Shown here in pieces: positions 9,932 to 18,068 of a DNA stretch of 64,000 nucleotides. This stretch comes from Nannocystis bainbridge (GTDB lineage Bacteria > Myxococcota_A > Polyangia > Nannocystales > Nannocystaceae): NCBI RefSeq assembly GCF_028368995.1, contig NZ_JAQNDL010000003.1, forward strand, positions 558,001-622,000, in the 5' to 3' direction. How positions within the stretch are numbered: the stretch's first letter is position 1; each line of letters starts with the position of its first letter. Made by a program: the position numbers and the translations under genes. The notes under the pieces are model-generated. The model was given only the letters and a program-made list of their open reading frames with translations. It made no database searches and had not been told where the DNA came from.

Positions 9932-11548
9932 ATGACTCGCCGCACGCTCGCCGCCGTGTTCTCCTCCCGTCCCGAGCTGCGCCCTGCTCGCGCCCTGCTC
10001 TCCCCGACCTGGCTGGGCGCCCTCGCCGTCCTCGGCGTCAACGACCACCTGCTCAAGGGCGCCGGCATCCTGCCCGGCGGTCTCACCGGCAAGCTCAGCG
10101 ACTTCGCCGGCATGATCGTCGCCCCCGCCCTGCTCGCCGCCCTGCTCGGCGTCCGCAGCCGCCGCGGCCTGCTCCACTGTCACATCGCCGTCGGCCTGGT
10201 GTTCGCCCTCATCAACCTCTCGCCCGCCTGCGCCGACGCGTGGAGCTGGCTGATGGGCCTCGTCGGCTTCCCCTGGACCATCACCGTCGACCCGACCGAC
10301 CTGGTCGCCCTCCCGGCCCTCGCGCTCGGCTGGCGCGTCCTCGTCCCGGCCATGCGGCCCGCCGCTCGACCTGTCTCTTCGGTCAGCCTCTCTCGCTGGC
10401 CCTCGCGCCCCGAGTTCGGCGCCGCCGCGCTCGGCTCGCTGCTGTGCGTCGCCACCAGCGACACCGGCGACGACGAAGGCGGCTGGGACACCGAGGGCGA
10501 CCTGCTCTACCAGGACTTCCAGGGCGACGTGTACCTGCACAACAGTGACATCGACCGCGAGCTCGTCGTCCGCGTCCGCGACCTCCGCGAGGGCGTCGAG
10601 ATCGACTGCTTCAACGCCCAGGGCAAGCCCGGCGTGCTGTTCTCCGACGCCCTCTTCGGCGAGGGCCAGACCTGGTCGATCCCCCCCGGCGCCAACGTCC
10701 CCGTCCGCGGCGACCTCGACCGCGTCTCCCGCGACTGCTACGCCGTCCTCGTCACCAGCAACACCATCGAGCCGACCGTCCTGTTCTGGAACAGCGGTGA
10801 CATCGGGCTCGACTGGATCCCCGGCCAGCACGCCGACAGCGGCGAGTACCTCGCCGGCGCCGTCATCCTCACCGCCGACGAGGACGGCCGGGCCACGATC
10901 ACCGACTCGCGGCAGCCGATCGTCTTCCCCCAGCGCGACCCCGCCGACGACGCCTACATCCCCGGCGACGACGCCGGCCGCGTCGCGTGGAGCAAGCCTC
11001 CGATCGGCGTCCACCGGATCGCCGACCTCGCGCTCGGCAGCGACGGCTGCGCCGCCTTCGACCTCGACGCTGGCCTGCCCCGCTTCTACTTCTGCAGCCC
11101 GCTGACCGAGCTCCCGTTCGCGGCCGGCCAGTACCTCTCGGTCGTCGACCAGGGCGACCGCCTCCTGCTCGAGCGCGCCCCCGATCCCGGCGACCCGACC
11201 CCGTTCGGCGCGGTCGAGGTCGTCGCCTCGCGCGGCAACCACCTCGTGACCATCAGCGGCGCCACTCTGGCCGCCAAGCCGGAGTTCGACGTCGAGCTCG
11301 GCCCCGAGCTCACCTGCGGCACCGTCGCCCAGCCGCAGACCTTCAGCGCCTCGTTCGGCGGCCAGATCGTCCAGTTCCGCCCCGGCGAGACCGTCGAGCT
11401 CGACGACGGCGCCAGCCACCTCGTCCTCCACGGCGTCCACGCCGAGCGGCGCATCATCCTCGCCCCCGACTGCGCCGAGGGCCCCGACGCGCTCGGCGAC
11501 GACCTCGAGCTCGTCTACGTGCGGACCGCCTCGCAACAGCAGCCCTGA
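9932..11548 (+). CDS. membrane protein with large exported C-terminal region, unknown function
   Basis: 538 aa. The first 150 residues contain three or four hydrophobic segments (around residues 25-45, 55-75, 85-105, 120-140) with SPTWLGALAVLGVNDHLLK and GKLSDFAGM, a pattern I associate with uncharacterised myxobacterial membrane proteins. A further segment near residue 170 (FGAAALGSLLCVATSD) precedes a 360-residue soluble, acidic, beta-rich region with few Cys. An earlier ATG at 9921 meets a stop after four codons, so 9932 is the best start. The TGA stop (11546-11548) sits in the first core of a repeat array that ends on the start codon of the next gene, 38 bp on. Confidence 0.7.
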   Translation: MTRRTLAAVFSSRPELRPARALLSPTWLGALAVLGVNDHLLKGAGILPGGLTGKLSDFAGMIVAPALLAALLGVRSRRGLLHCHIAVGLVFALINLSPACADAWSWLMGLVGFPWTITVDPTDLVALPALALGWRVLVPAMRPAARPVSSVSLSRWPSRPEFGAAALGSLLCVATSDTGDDEGGWDTEGDLLYQDFQGDVYLHNSDIDRELVVRVRDLREGVEIDCFNAQGKPGVLFSDALFGEGQTWSIPPGANVPVRGDLDRVSRDCYAVLVTSNTIEPTVLFWNSGDIGLDWIPGQHADSGEYLAGAVILTADEDGRATITDSRQPIVFPQRDPADDAYIPGDDAGRVAWSKPPIGVHRIADLALGSDGCAAFDLDAGLPRFYFCSPLTELPFAAGQYLSVVDQGDRLLLERAPDPGDPTPFGAVEVVASRGNHLVTISGATLAAKPEFDVELGPELTCGTVAQPQTFSASFGGQIVQFRPGETVELDDGASHLVLHGVHAERRIILAPDCAEGPDALGDDLELVYVRTASQQQP

Positions 11549-11589
11549 CCTTTTCTACCTGCCCTTAAGTACAGGAACAAAAAGCCATG
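11544..11589. repeat. 14-bp-period repeat joining a stop and a start codon
   Basis: Cores CCTG 11544, CCTG 11558, CAGG 11572, CATG 11586. The TGA of the upstream gene and the ATG of the vWA gene are both repeat bases; nothing but repeat units separates the two genes. Confidence 0.9.
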
Positions 11590-13131
11590 CCACGCATCGA
11601 CCTCCGCCTCGGCCTGTCTCTCCTGCTCCTCGCTCCCGCCTGCGGCGACGACGGCGGCGCCAAGGACGCCAGCGCCTCCGGCGGCGAGGACGGCGGCAGC
11701 CTCGGCGCCGGCCAGGGCGGCGCCCAGGACTTCGGCCAGTTCAAGCAGATCCTCGAGCAGGGCGGGATCCCCGGCCCCGAGACCCTCGACGACGTCGGCT
11801 TCTTCAACGAGCACAAGATCGACCTGCCCAAGCCGACCTGCACCGGCGACGTCTGTCTCCACGGCCTCTACGGCGAGATGGGCAACATGATCTCCGGCTC
11901 GAACTGCATCACCGTGCTGATCGGCCTCAACACCGCCATCGACGTCGCCAAGCTCGAGCGCCCGCCGCTCAACCTCGCCCTCGTCATCGACAGCAGCGGC
12001 TCCATGGAGGGCGAGCCGATGCAGTACGTCCGCGAGGGCCTGCTGCGCATGATCGACGCCCTCGACCCCAGCGACCGCATCACCCTCGTCGACTTCGACA
12101 GCGACGCCGAGGTCAAGGTCGAGTACATCACCGGCAGCGACCCCGCGCTGTACCAGGCCATCAACCAGCTCGAGGCCGACGGCGGCACCAACATCTACGA
12201 CGGCCTGCGCACCGGCTTCGAGCTCATGGCCGCCCACGCCGATCCTGGCCGGCAGAACCGCGTCGTCTTCCTGTCCGACGGCATGGCCACCGAGGGCATC
12301 ACCAACGACGCCAAGATCCTCGCCATGGCCCAGGGCTACAGCGAGCAGGGCTACGGCCTCACCACCATCGGCGTCGGCCGCGACTTCGACGTGTCGCTCA
12401 TGCGCACCCTGTCCGAGCAGGGCAGCGGCGCCTTTTACTTCCTCGAGGACCCCGCCGCCGTGCAGGAGGTCTTCGTCGAGGAGGTCACCGCCTTCCTCGT
12501 CCCGCTCGCCGAAGACGTCACGATCACCGCCGACATCGTCGACAACTACATCCTCCGGGCCGTACGCGGCACCAAGCTGTCGACCCTCGAGGGCAACCAC
12601 GGCACCATCGAGATCCCCAACCTCCAGCTCGCCCACCGCGAGACCGTCGACGACAACGACGACGGCCGGCGCGGCGGCGGCGGGGCGATCCTGCTCGAGC
12701 TGCTGCCGCGCAACAGCCAGCCGCGGGTCGCCGACGTCGGCGAGCTCAAGCTGCGTTACCGCGACCCGGTCAACAAGCAGTACATCGAGGAGGTCGCCGC
12801 CATCAAGACGACCGTCGACCCCGACAAGATCGACCTCGAGCAGGGCGTGTTCGACAACCCCAGCAGCGAGAAGGGGTTCGTCATGCTCAACATCTACGTC
12901 GGCTTCGACATGGCGGCCACCCGCGCCGCCCAGGGCGACCTCGCCGGCGCGCTCAACATCCTCGAGAACCTCGACGGCGCCGTCGACGGCTGGCTCGTCG
13001 ACCATCCCGACTTCGACATCGAGGATGACCTCAAGTACATCCGCATGTTCGCCGACAACCTCGTCGCCGCCGGCGCCAACGCCGATCCCGACGTGCCGAT
13101 GCCCGCGCCCGAGCCGTGGCCGCAGGACTGA
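11587..13131 (+). CDS. von Willebrand factor A domain lipoprotein
   Basis: 514 aa. Signal peptide with lipobox LLLAPACGDDGG, then a Gly/Asp-rich linker. The vWA domain spans about residues 125-330 with the MIDAS motif DSSGSM (135-140) in LALVIDSSGSMEGEPM, the conserved Thr in ADGGTNIYDGL, and SDGMATEG. A C-terminal region (about 330-514) resembles the tail of YfbK-like secreted vWA proteins. MIDAS-type vWA domains bind ligands through a divalent metal; the partner is unknown. The ATG is part of the CATG core of a 14-bp repeat (core at 11586), so any upstream ribosome site must lie within repeat sequence. The stop codon is in another repeat unit. Confidence 0.88.
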   Translation: MPRIDLRLGLSLLLLAPACGDDGGAKDASASGGEDGGSLGAGQGGAQDFGQFKQILEQGGIPGPETLDDVGFFNEHKIDLPKPTCTGDVCLHGLYGEMGNMISGSNCITVLIGLNTAIDVAKLERPPLNLALVIDSSGSMEGEPMQYVREGLLRMIDALDPSDRITLVDFDSDAEVKVEYITGSDPALYQAINQLEADGGTNIYDGLRTGFELMAAHADPGRQNRVVFLSDGMATEGITNDAKILAMAQGYSEQGYGLTTIGVGRDFDVSLMRTLSEQGSGAFYFLEDPAAVQEVFVEEVTAFLVPLAEDVTITADIVDNYILRAVRGTKLSTLEGNHGTIEIPNLQLAHRETVDDNDDGRRGGGGAILLELLPRNSQPRVADVGELKLRYRDPVNKQYIEEVAAIKTTVDPDKIDLEQGVFDNPSSEKGFVMLNIYVGFDMAATRAAQGDLAGALNILENLDGAVDGWLVDHPDFDIEDDLKYIRMFADNLVAAGANADPDVPMPAPEPWPQD

Positions 13132-13154
13132 AGCGACCTGTTCTCGCGGAGATG
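13123..13154. repeat. 14-bp-period repeat, three cores
   Basis: CAGG 13123, CCTG 13137, GATG 13151. The stop codon of the vWA gene is in the first unit. Confidence 0.7.
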
Positions 13155-13275
13155 TGCGTTCGCCGCCGCGCGGGGCGAACGCGAGTCCGCGCGGGCGCCG
13201 TCGCGCGCGCTCCCGGGCGCCTGCGCCCGCGGTGGCACCCTGCCCGCGATCCGGCGACACTCTGACCCCGCGCCC

Positions 13276-15213
13276 ATGGTCCCCGTCGATCGCCACCGCC
13301 TGACCAACCTCCCCTTCGGGCGCAAGCTGATGGCCTCGGCCGCCCTGCTCCTGGGCCTCGGCCTGTTCTTCGGCGGCTGGATCGTCAGCGTCCAGCTGAC
13401 CCGGTGGCAGACCTCGACGGTCGCGCTGTTTCAGTGGGGCGAGCGGCTCGAGATCTTGCGCCTGCGCCACGCTCAGGTGTTCTGGGCCCTGTTCCTCGGC
13501 CACTTCGTCTCGCTGGCGCTGGTCACCGGCGTGTCCGCCTTCTTGCTGCGGCAGGTCGCCCTGGCCCGCGGCGCGCGCAAGGCGTTGATCGGCGGCCTCG
13601 TCATCCTCGGCGTGCTCGACATCGCCTGCTGGCTGCTGCTGCCGATGTGGGAGGGCGCCTCGGCGCTGCTCGGCGGCGCCATCATCCTCGAGTCGATCCT
13701 GCTGCTCTACGTCGCCCTGCACCCGCTGCGCGACATGTGGATCTACCGCCGCTGGACCGGCACCGGCGGCCCGCCGGTGCGCGTCGCTATCGTGGGCGGC
13801 GGCTTCGCCGGCCTCTACGCCGCGCTGCACCTCGACCGCCGGCTCGGCTACCACAAGGACCTGCAGGTCAGCGTCATCGATCGTCGCAACTACTTCCTGT
13901 TCCCGCCGCTCCTGCCGAGCGTCGCCGCCGGCTCGATCGAGACCCGCCAGGTCACCTACCCCTTCCGTCGGATCTTCGAGGCCGCCAACGTCACGTTCAA
14001 GAAGGAGAACGTCGACACCATCGACCTCGACACCAGGACCATCCGCGCCCGCGTCGACGTCGACGACAACCCGATCACCGGCGAGCCCGAGACCATCTGG
14101 TGCGAGACCCAGTACGACATCCTCGTCCTCTGCCCCGGCTCCGACACCAACACCTTCAACACGCCGGGGGTCAAGCAGTACGCCTTCTTCATGCGCGAGC
14201 TCGGCGACGCGATCGCCGTCCGCAACCACATCATCGACAACTTCGAGCGGGCCGCGCGTGAGACCGACGTCGAGCGGCGGCGCGAGCAGCTGACCTTCGT
14301 CGTCGTCGGCGCCGGGCCGACCGGCGTCGAGCTGGCGGCCGAGACCCGCGACCTCATCGACCACATCCTCATGAGCCGCTACCCCGAGATCGATCCGGGG
14401 GAGGTCGGCGTGGTGATGATCCAGTCCGGCGACCAGATCTTGCCCGGCTGGCACAAGACGGTGGTCGGCAGCGCCGAGGGTCGGCTGCGCAAGCTGCGGG
14501 TCGACCTCCGCCTGAGCCGCCGCGTCGTCAACGTCACCCCGTTCGCCGTCACCCTCGACGACGGCACCAAGATCGCCACCCGCACCTGTGTCTGGTGCGC
14601 CGGCGTCAAGCCGTCGCCGCTGCTGGCCGCCTGCAAGCTGCCGCTGCACCGCTCCGGCCGCGTCGAGATCGGCGACGACCTGCGGGTCAAGGGCCGCGAC
14701 GACGTGTTCGTGCTCGGCGACGCCGCCTTCCTGCTCCACGAGGGTGTCCCGCTGCCGCCGCTCGGCCAGGTCGCGTTCCAGCAGGGCCAGCACGCCGCCA
14801 CCAACATCGACCTGCTGATCCGCAAGCAGCCGACGAAGCCCTTCAAGTACTTCAACTTCGGCGCCCTCGTCTCGGTCGGCGACAAGTTCGCCGCCGTCGA
14901 CCTGTTCGGCGTGCGGATCTCCGGCTTCATCGCCTGGTGGGTGTGGCGCACGCTCTACCTCGCCAAGTTGGTCGGCTTCGGCAACAAGGTCCGCGTCGTC
15001 CTCGACTGGACCCTCGACCTCATCGTCGAGCGATCGATCTCGCAGATCGCCGCCGACCGGCAGGACTTCTCGGGCAACAAGTTCGCCGACAACGTCCCGC
15101 TCGCCGCTCGCCCGCGCCCGCAGGACGGCGTGCCTGACGGATTGTCAGCGCCGCCGCCCCCGACCGTGCCAACCCAACAAGCCCCGGTGGCCCCGACCGC
15201 GCCGCCGGCCTGA
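13276..15213 (+). CDS. type II NADH dehydrogenase-like FAD oxidoreductase fused to an N-terminal membrane module
   Basis: 645 aa. From about residue 172 the sequence is an NDH-2-like flavoprotein: VAIVGGGFAGLYAALHL (FAD Rossmann motif, 174-179), the second nucleotide-binding motif VVVGAGPTGVELA (345-350) for NADH, VWCAGVKPSPL, and FVLGDAAFLL before the C-terminus. The first 165 residues are extra: four hydrophobic segments (about 20-40, 72-95, 108-126, 132-152). NDH-2 enzymes oxidise NADH and reduce quinone at the cytoplasmic membrane without pumping protons; the fused module would anchor it permanently. The C-terminus ends in a Pro/Ala/Thr-rich tail. No clear operon partner. Confidence 0.87.
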   Translation: MVPVDRHRLTNLPFGRKLMASAALLLGLGLFFGGWIVSVQLTRWQTSTVALFQWGERLEILRLRHAQVFWALFLGHFVSLALVTGVSAFLLRQVALARGARKALIGGLVILGVLDIACWLLLPMWEGASALLGGAIILESILLLYVALHPLRDMWIYRRWTGTGGPPVRVAIVGGGFAGLYAALHLDRRLGYHKDLQVSVIDRRNYFLFPPLLPSVAAGSIETRQVTYPFRRIFEAANVTFKKENVDTIDLDTRTIRARVDVDDNPITGEPETIWCETQYDILVLCPGSDTNTFNTPGVKQYAFFMRELGDAIAVRNHIIDNFERAARETDVERRREQLTFVVVGAGPTGVELAAETRDLIDHILMSRYPEIDPGEVGVVMIQSGDQILPGWHKTVVGSAEGRLRKLRVDLRLSRRVVNVTPFAVTLDDGTKIATRTCVWCAGVKPSPLLAACKLPLHRSGRVEIGDDLRVKGRDDVFVLGDAAFLLHEGVPLPPLGQVAFQQGQHAATNIDLLIRKQPTKPFKYFNFGALVSVGDKFAAVDLFGVRISGFIAWWVWRTLYLAKLVGFGNKVRVVLDWTLDLIVERSISQIAADRQDFSGNKFADNVPLAARPRPQDGVPDGLSAPPPPTVPTQQAPVAPTAPPA

Positions 15214-15270
15214 ATTGGCCGCCTCCTCGCGCGAACGGCCGCTGGCATCGTCCTTGCTCAGGGACGAGGT

Positions 15271-15588
15271 ATGGTCCTCGCGCGCTCGCTCTTCGCCCTC
15301 ACGCTCCTCTCCGGCTCGCTCGCCCACGCGGCCGCCCCCGCCTCCCCGGCCCCGGCTCTGACCCGGCCCGCCGAGGCCGTCGTGGCTGCGCGGATCCCCG
15401 TCACCTACCGCGACGTCTACGCGCTCGCAGGTGTCCTGAAGGACATCTTCGCCGTCCACCCCGAGCGCGGTGACGTGCGCGCCATCCTCTCCGACAGGAA
15501 CGACTCGGTCCTCGTCGTGTTCGCCACCCCGACCGGTCACGCCGAGGTCCGCCGCGTCCTCGCCGGCCTGCTCCCCGGCCCGCCGTGA
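15271..15588 (+). CDS. small exported protein resembling a secretin N-terminal (N1-type) domain
   Basis: 105 aa. Residues 1-22 form a signal peptide (LFALTLLSGSLAHAAA). The mature part is one compact domain: IPVTYRDVYALAGVLKDIF, a short loop, VRAILSDRNDSVLVVFATP and HAEVRRVLAGL. This beta-alpha-beta-beta-alpha order, with an SDRNDSVLVV-type strand, matches N1/NolW domains of secretins such as GspD and PilQ. No secretin pore follows. The next gene encodes a GspC-like PDZ protein, and GspC and GspD N-domains bind each other in type II secretion, so the pair may interact; that is inference. A two-core 14-bp repeat (15430-15447) lies in the gene. Confidence 0.65.
   Translation: MVLARSLFALTLLSGSLAHAAAPASPAPALTRPAEAVVAARIPVTYRDVYALAGVLKDIFAVHPERGDVRAILSDRNDSVLVVFATPTGHAEVRRVLAGLLPGPP
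15430..15447. repeat. 14-bp repeat pair inside the secretin-N-like gene
   Basis: GGTGTCC-TGAA-GGACATC, exact spacing. Confidence 0.6.
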
Positions 15589-15745
15589 ACCCACGCGCCG
15601 CGCGGCCGCTCGACCGGGCGCGCCTCGCGTCTGCGCGACCTCCTGCGCGCACCGCTCGCGCGACCGATCGCCGCGCGCTGCCGTTCGCCGCCCCATCGAT
15701 CTCTCACCCGCTCCGAAACCGACCCGACCCAAAGGACATGTCCCC

Positions 15746-16480
15746 ATGCGCAGCTTCCTCCGCACCCTCGCCTTCCCGATCGCTTGCGCCCTCACCGGCG
15801 CCGCCGCGGCCCTCTTCGTCGTCACCGTGAACCAGGCCCCCGCGCCCGCCTGCCCAGCGGCGCCCACGATCCATATCCGCCACGAGATGCAGGCGCTGGC
15901 CACGGCGCCCAGCCTCCACGAGCGACGAGCAGCCCGCGTCGCGCCCCCGCGCGTGGCTCCGGTCGCCTTTGTCCACCCCACCGTCGCCGCGCCCGCGCGC
16001 GTCGCCCCGGTCGCCTTTGTCCACCCGACCATCGCCGCGCCCGCGCCCTTCGACGACCCCAGGAGCCGCCTCGAGGTCCCGGCGGGCGCCGTGCGCTGCG
16101 TCGAGACCGGCCGCTGCGTCGTCGACCTCGGCTTCTACCAGACCCTCCGGCGCGACCCGTCGCTGCTGGCCCGCGAGGCGCACATCCTCCCCTCGCTGAA
16201 GGACGGCCACATGCGCGGCCTCAAGCTCTACGCGATCCGCTCCGGCAGCTTGCCGAGCCTGCTCGGGCTCAAGAACGGCGACCTCCTGACCCGCCTCAAC
16301 GGCGTCCCGCTCGACCAGGAGGGCGGCGCCAGCATCGCCGGGGCAGTGGTGGGGCTCATCCGCGACCGCGAGCAGCCGATCATCCGCATGGACATCGAGC
16401 GCAAGGGCCAGCCGATCGCCGTCTCGATCGACGTCGCCTCGCTGAAGGAGGCGCTGCAACCCGCCTCCGCGGGCCACTGA
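15746..16480 (+). CDS. GspC/PDZ-like exported protein
   Basis: 244 aa. One N-terminal membrane segment (IACALTGAAAALFVVTV), then a Pro/Ala/Val-rich stretch containing a direct 48-bp duplication (two copies of RVAPVAFVHPT). From about residue 165 the segment GLKLYAIRSGSLPSLLG, NGDLLTRLNGVPL and DIERKGQPIAVSID reads as a PDZ-like domain of the kind found at the C-terminus of type II secretion protein GspC (about 245 aa in total is close to GspC length). No other secretion genes are nearby. The ATG at 15746 follows a lone ACATGTCC motif but lacks a strong Shine-Dalgarno sequence. Confidence 0.7.
   Translation: MRSFLRTLAFPIACALTGAAAALFVVTVNQAPAPACPAAPTIHIRHEMQALATAPSLHERRAARVAPPRVAPVAFVHPTVAAPARVAPVAFVHPTIAAPAPFDDPRSRLEVPAGAVRCVETGRCVVDLGFYQTLRRDPSLLAREAHILPSLKDGHMRGLKLYAIRSGSLPSLLGLKNGDLLTRLNGVPLDQEGGASIAGAVVGLIRDREQPIIRMDIERKGQPIAVSIDVASLKEALQPASAGH
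15950..16045 (+). repeat. 48-bp direct tandem duplication within the GspC-like gene
   Basis: Copies 15950-15997 and 15998-16045 differ at five or so bases and encode RVAPVAFVHPTVAAPA and RVAPVAFVHPTIAAPA. A length-changing repeat in a flexible linker. Confidence 0.85.
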
Positions 16481-16496
16481 CCCGCGCTCGATAGGA

Positions 16497-16556
16497 CATG
16501 CCCCTGAGAGCATGCTCCATGCGACATGTGCATGCGAGCATGTCCCTTGCGACATG
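16497..16556. repeat. 14-bp-period repeat, five cores
   Basis: CATG at 16497, 16511, 16525, 16539, 16553, between convergent genes. Confidence 0.92.
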
Positions 16557-16627
16557 TATCGATGTACGCCGCGAGGCGAAGGACGACCCGATCCAGGCGC
16601 GACGGATGAGCCGTCGCGCCCTCGCTT

Positions 16628-17878
16628 TCACGCCGCCGAGCCCCGGCGCCGGCGTGCGAGCAGCCCCAGCGCGGCCAGCCACCACGCACCGACCGGCGCC
16701 GACCCGCGGCAGCCGCAGCCCTCGTCCGTGCCCACGCCCGCGGTCCCGCTCATGCCTGCGCTCGCGTCGGGCGCGCCCGTGACCTCGTCCTCGCCCGTTG
16801 ACGAATCCTCCCCCGTCTCCGCGCTGCCCGAGTCGCCCGCGCTCGAAGTCCCCGTCGAGCTCGGGTCCGCGGGCGGCGGCAACGGCAGCGGGTCGGATGG
16901 CAGCGGCGGCGCCGGGTTGACCGCCAGCACCCGGACCTCGAGCTGATCGTCCGGCGGACCGCCGCCGAGCGGCTCGTCGGCGAACCACGTCGTGCCCTCC
17001 TGCACCAGCGAGAGCGTCTGCGACACCTCGCCCGGGGCCGACGCGCACAGGCGGAACTCGAACCGGCCGACCGCCCCGGGCGCTACCTCGCCGGCGGTCG
17101 CCACCCGCGTCGACGACAGCCACGTGTTCGGGTCATGCAACGGCGACGGCTGATCGCGCGGCGTCGGGGCCAGCCGCGTGTCGCCGTCCCAGCTCGCGTC
17201 GCCGGTGTTGCGCAGATCGATCCACGCCTCGATGCACTCGCCGACGATCAGCAGCACCGGCGGCTGCGAGGCCAGCGGGAACGACTGCCCGACGTACTCG
17301 GCCCGGTAGTCCGGCGTCCCGCACGGCCCGCTCGTCGGCGGCCCGCCGCCCCACCACTCCCAGTGCCAGTCCTCGCTCGGCACCGTCGCCTCGAACCCGA
17401 ACTCGTCGCCGTGCGCCTCGAGCCACCCGAGCACCCCGGCCGCCGCGGTGTTGAGGTCGAGCGCGTGCCCGCTCTGGTGATTGCTGTAACCTGGCTTCGC
17501 GGCCAGGTTGCAGTTGTTGCAATTGCAGTTGATGTAACAGTTGTAGAGGTACTGCTGCTCCGCCATCGTGCGGAACCCGCTGACGACCTTGATGCCGACG
17601 CCGTCGGCCGCGGCCGCCTGCTGCATCGCGTAGAAGGCGTTGGCGGTCTCGACCTCGACCGGCTTGCCGTCGACGGTGACGACCGTGATCGCGTACGGAT
17701 CGCCCTGCACGTAACCGACGTCCTCGTGCTCGTCGCAGTCGATCGCGTACGTCGGCATCAGCGAGCCGTCGAAGTAGACCGGGTCGTCGGGCTCCGGCTC
17801 GTGCGGCCCGGCCCACGCCGGACCCGCGAGCACGATCGAACCGAGCGCGACGCCGACCATCCATGGTGCTTCGTGCAT
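16628..17878 (-). CDS. M15 (VanY-type) D-Ala-D-Ala carboxypeptidase with Ig-like domain and MYXO-CTERM signal
   Basis: 416 aa. Signal peptide to about residue 23. The M15B peptidase domain shows GFRTMAEQQYLY, SNHQSGHALD (132-141, zinc ligands His139 and Asp141... SxHxxGxAxD) and WHWE (third ligand His172). A Cys/Asn-rich insert, CYINCNCNNCN, sits just before the active-site motif. Residues about 205-310 (EAWIDLRNTGDASW, VQEGTTWFADEP) resemble the NBR1-type Ig-like domain found in bacterial exported proteins. A Ser/Thr/Gly linker leads to GCGCRG, a hydrophobic segment and RRRR, the MYXO-CTERM sorting signal. It probably trims peptidoglycan at the surface. The start at 17878 has GAGGGGG upstream; an in-frame ATG at 17899 is less likely. 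Confidence 0.88.
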   Translation of the reverse strand: MHEAPWMVGVALGSIVLAGPAWAGPHEPEPDDPVYFDGSLMPTYAIDCDEHEDVGYVQGDPYAITVVTVDGKPVEVETANAFYAMQQAAAADGVGIKVVSGFRTMAEQQYLYNCYINCNCNNCNLAAKPGYSNHQSGHALDLNTAAAGVLGWLEAHGDEFGFEATVPSEDWHWEWWGGGPPTSGPCGTPDYRAEYVGQSFPLASQPPVLLIVGECIEAWIDLRNTGDASWDGDTRLAPTPRDQPSPLHDPNTWLSSTRVATAGEVAPGAVGRFEFRLCASAPGEVSQTLSLVQEGTTWFADEPLGGGPPDDQLEVRVLAVNPAPPLPSDPLPLPPPADPSSTGTSSAGDSGSAETGEDSSTGEDEVTGAPDASAGMSGTAGVGTDEGCGCRGSAPVGAWWLAALGLLARRRRGSAA

Positions 17879-18068
17879 TTCCGCCCCCTCGTACCGCAAT
17901 TAGCCCCGGTCCCGCGGGCGCGCAAGCCTCGCTTCTCGCCCGCGCGAGCCGGGCGTAACCTCGAGGTCCGTGATCGACACACGCGACGTCGTCCATGCGC
18001 CTCCTGGCCCGCTCTCCCTCGCCGCCCGCGGCGTAAGCCTGCCCGCGGCGGCGGCGTTTCGCAGGCCG

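Noticed and set aside
11515..14793. Long open frame on the minus strand opposite the vWA and NDH-2 genes
   Set aside because: High GC leaves antisense frames open; its composition is Asp/Val/Glu/Gly-biased without any recognisable motif, while the plus-strand genes have full domain signatures.
17862..17879. CATG and CATT 14 bp apart at the start of the M15 peptidase gene
   Set aside because: Only one exact core and no TCC/GGA arms; both Met codons are explained by the protein.
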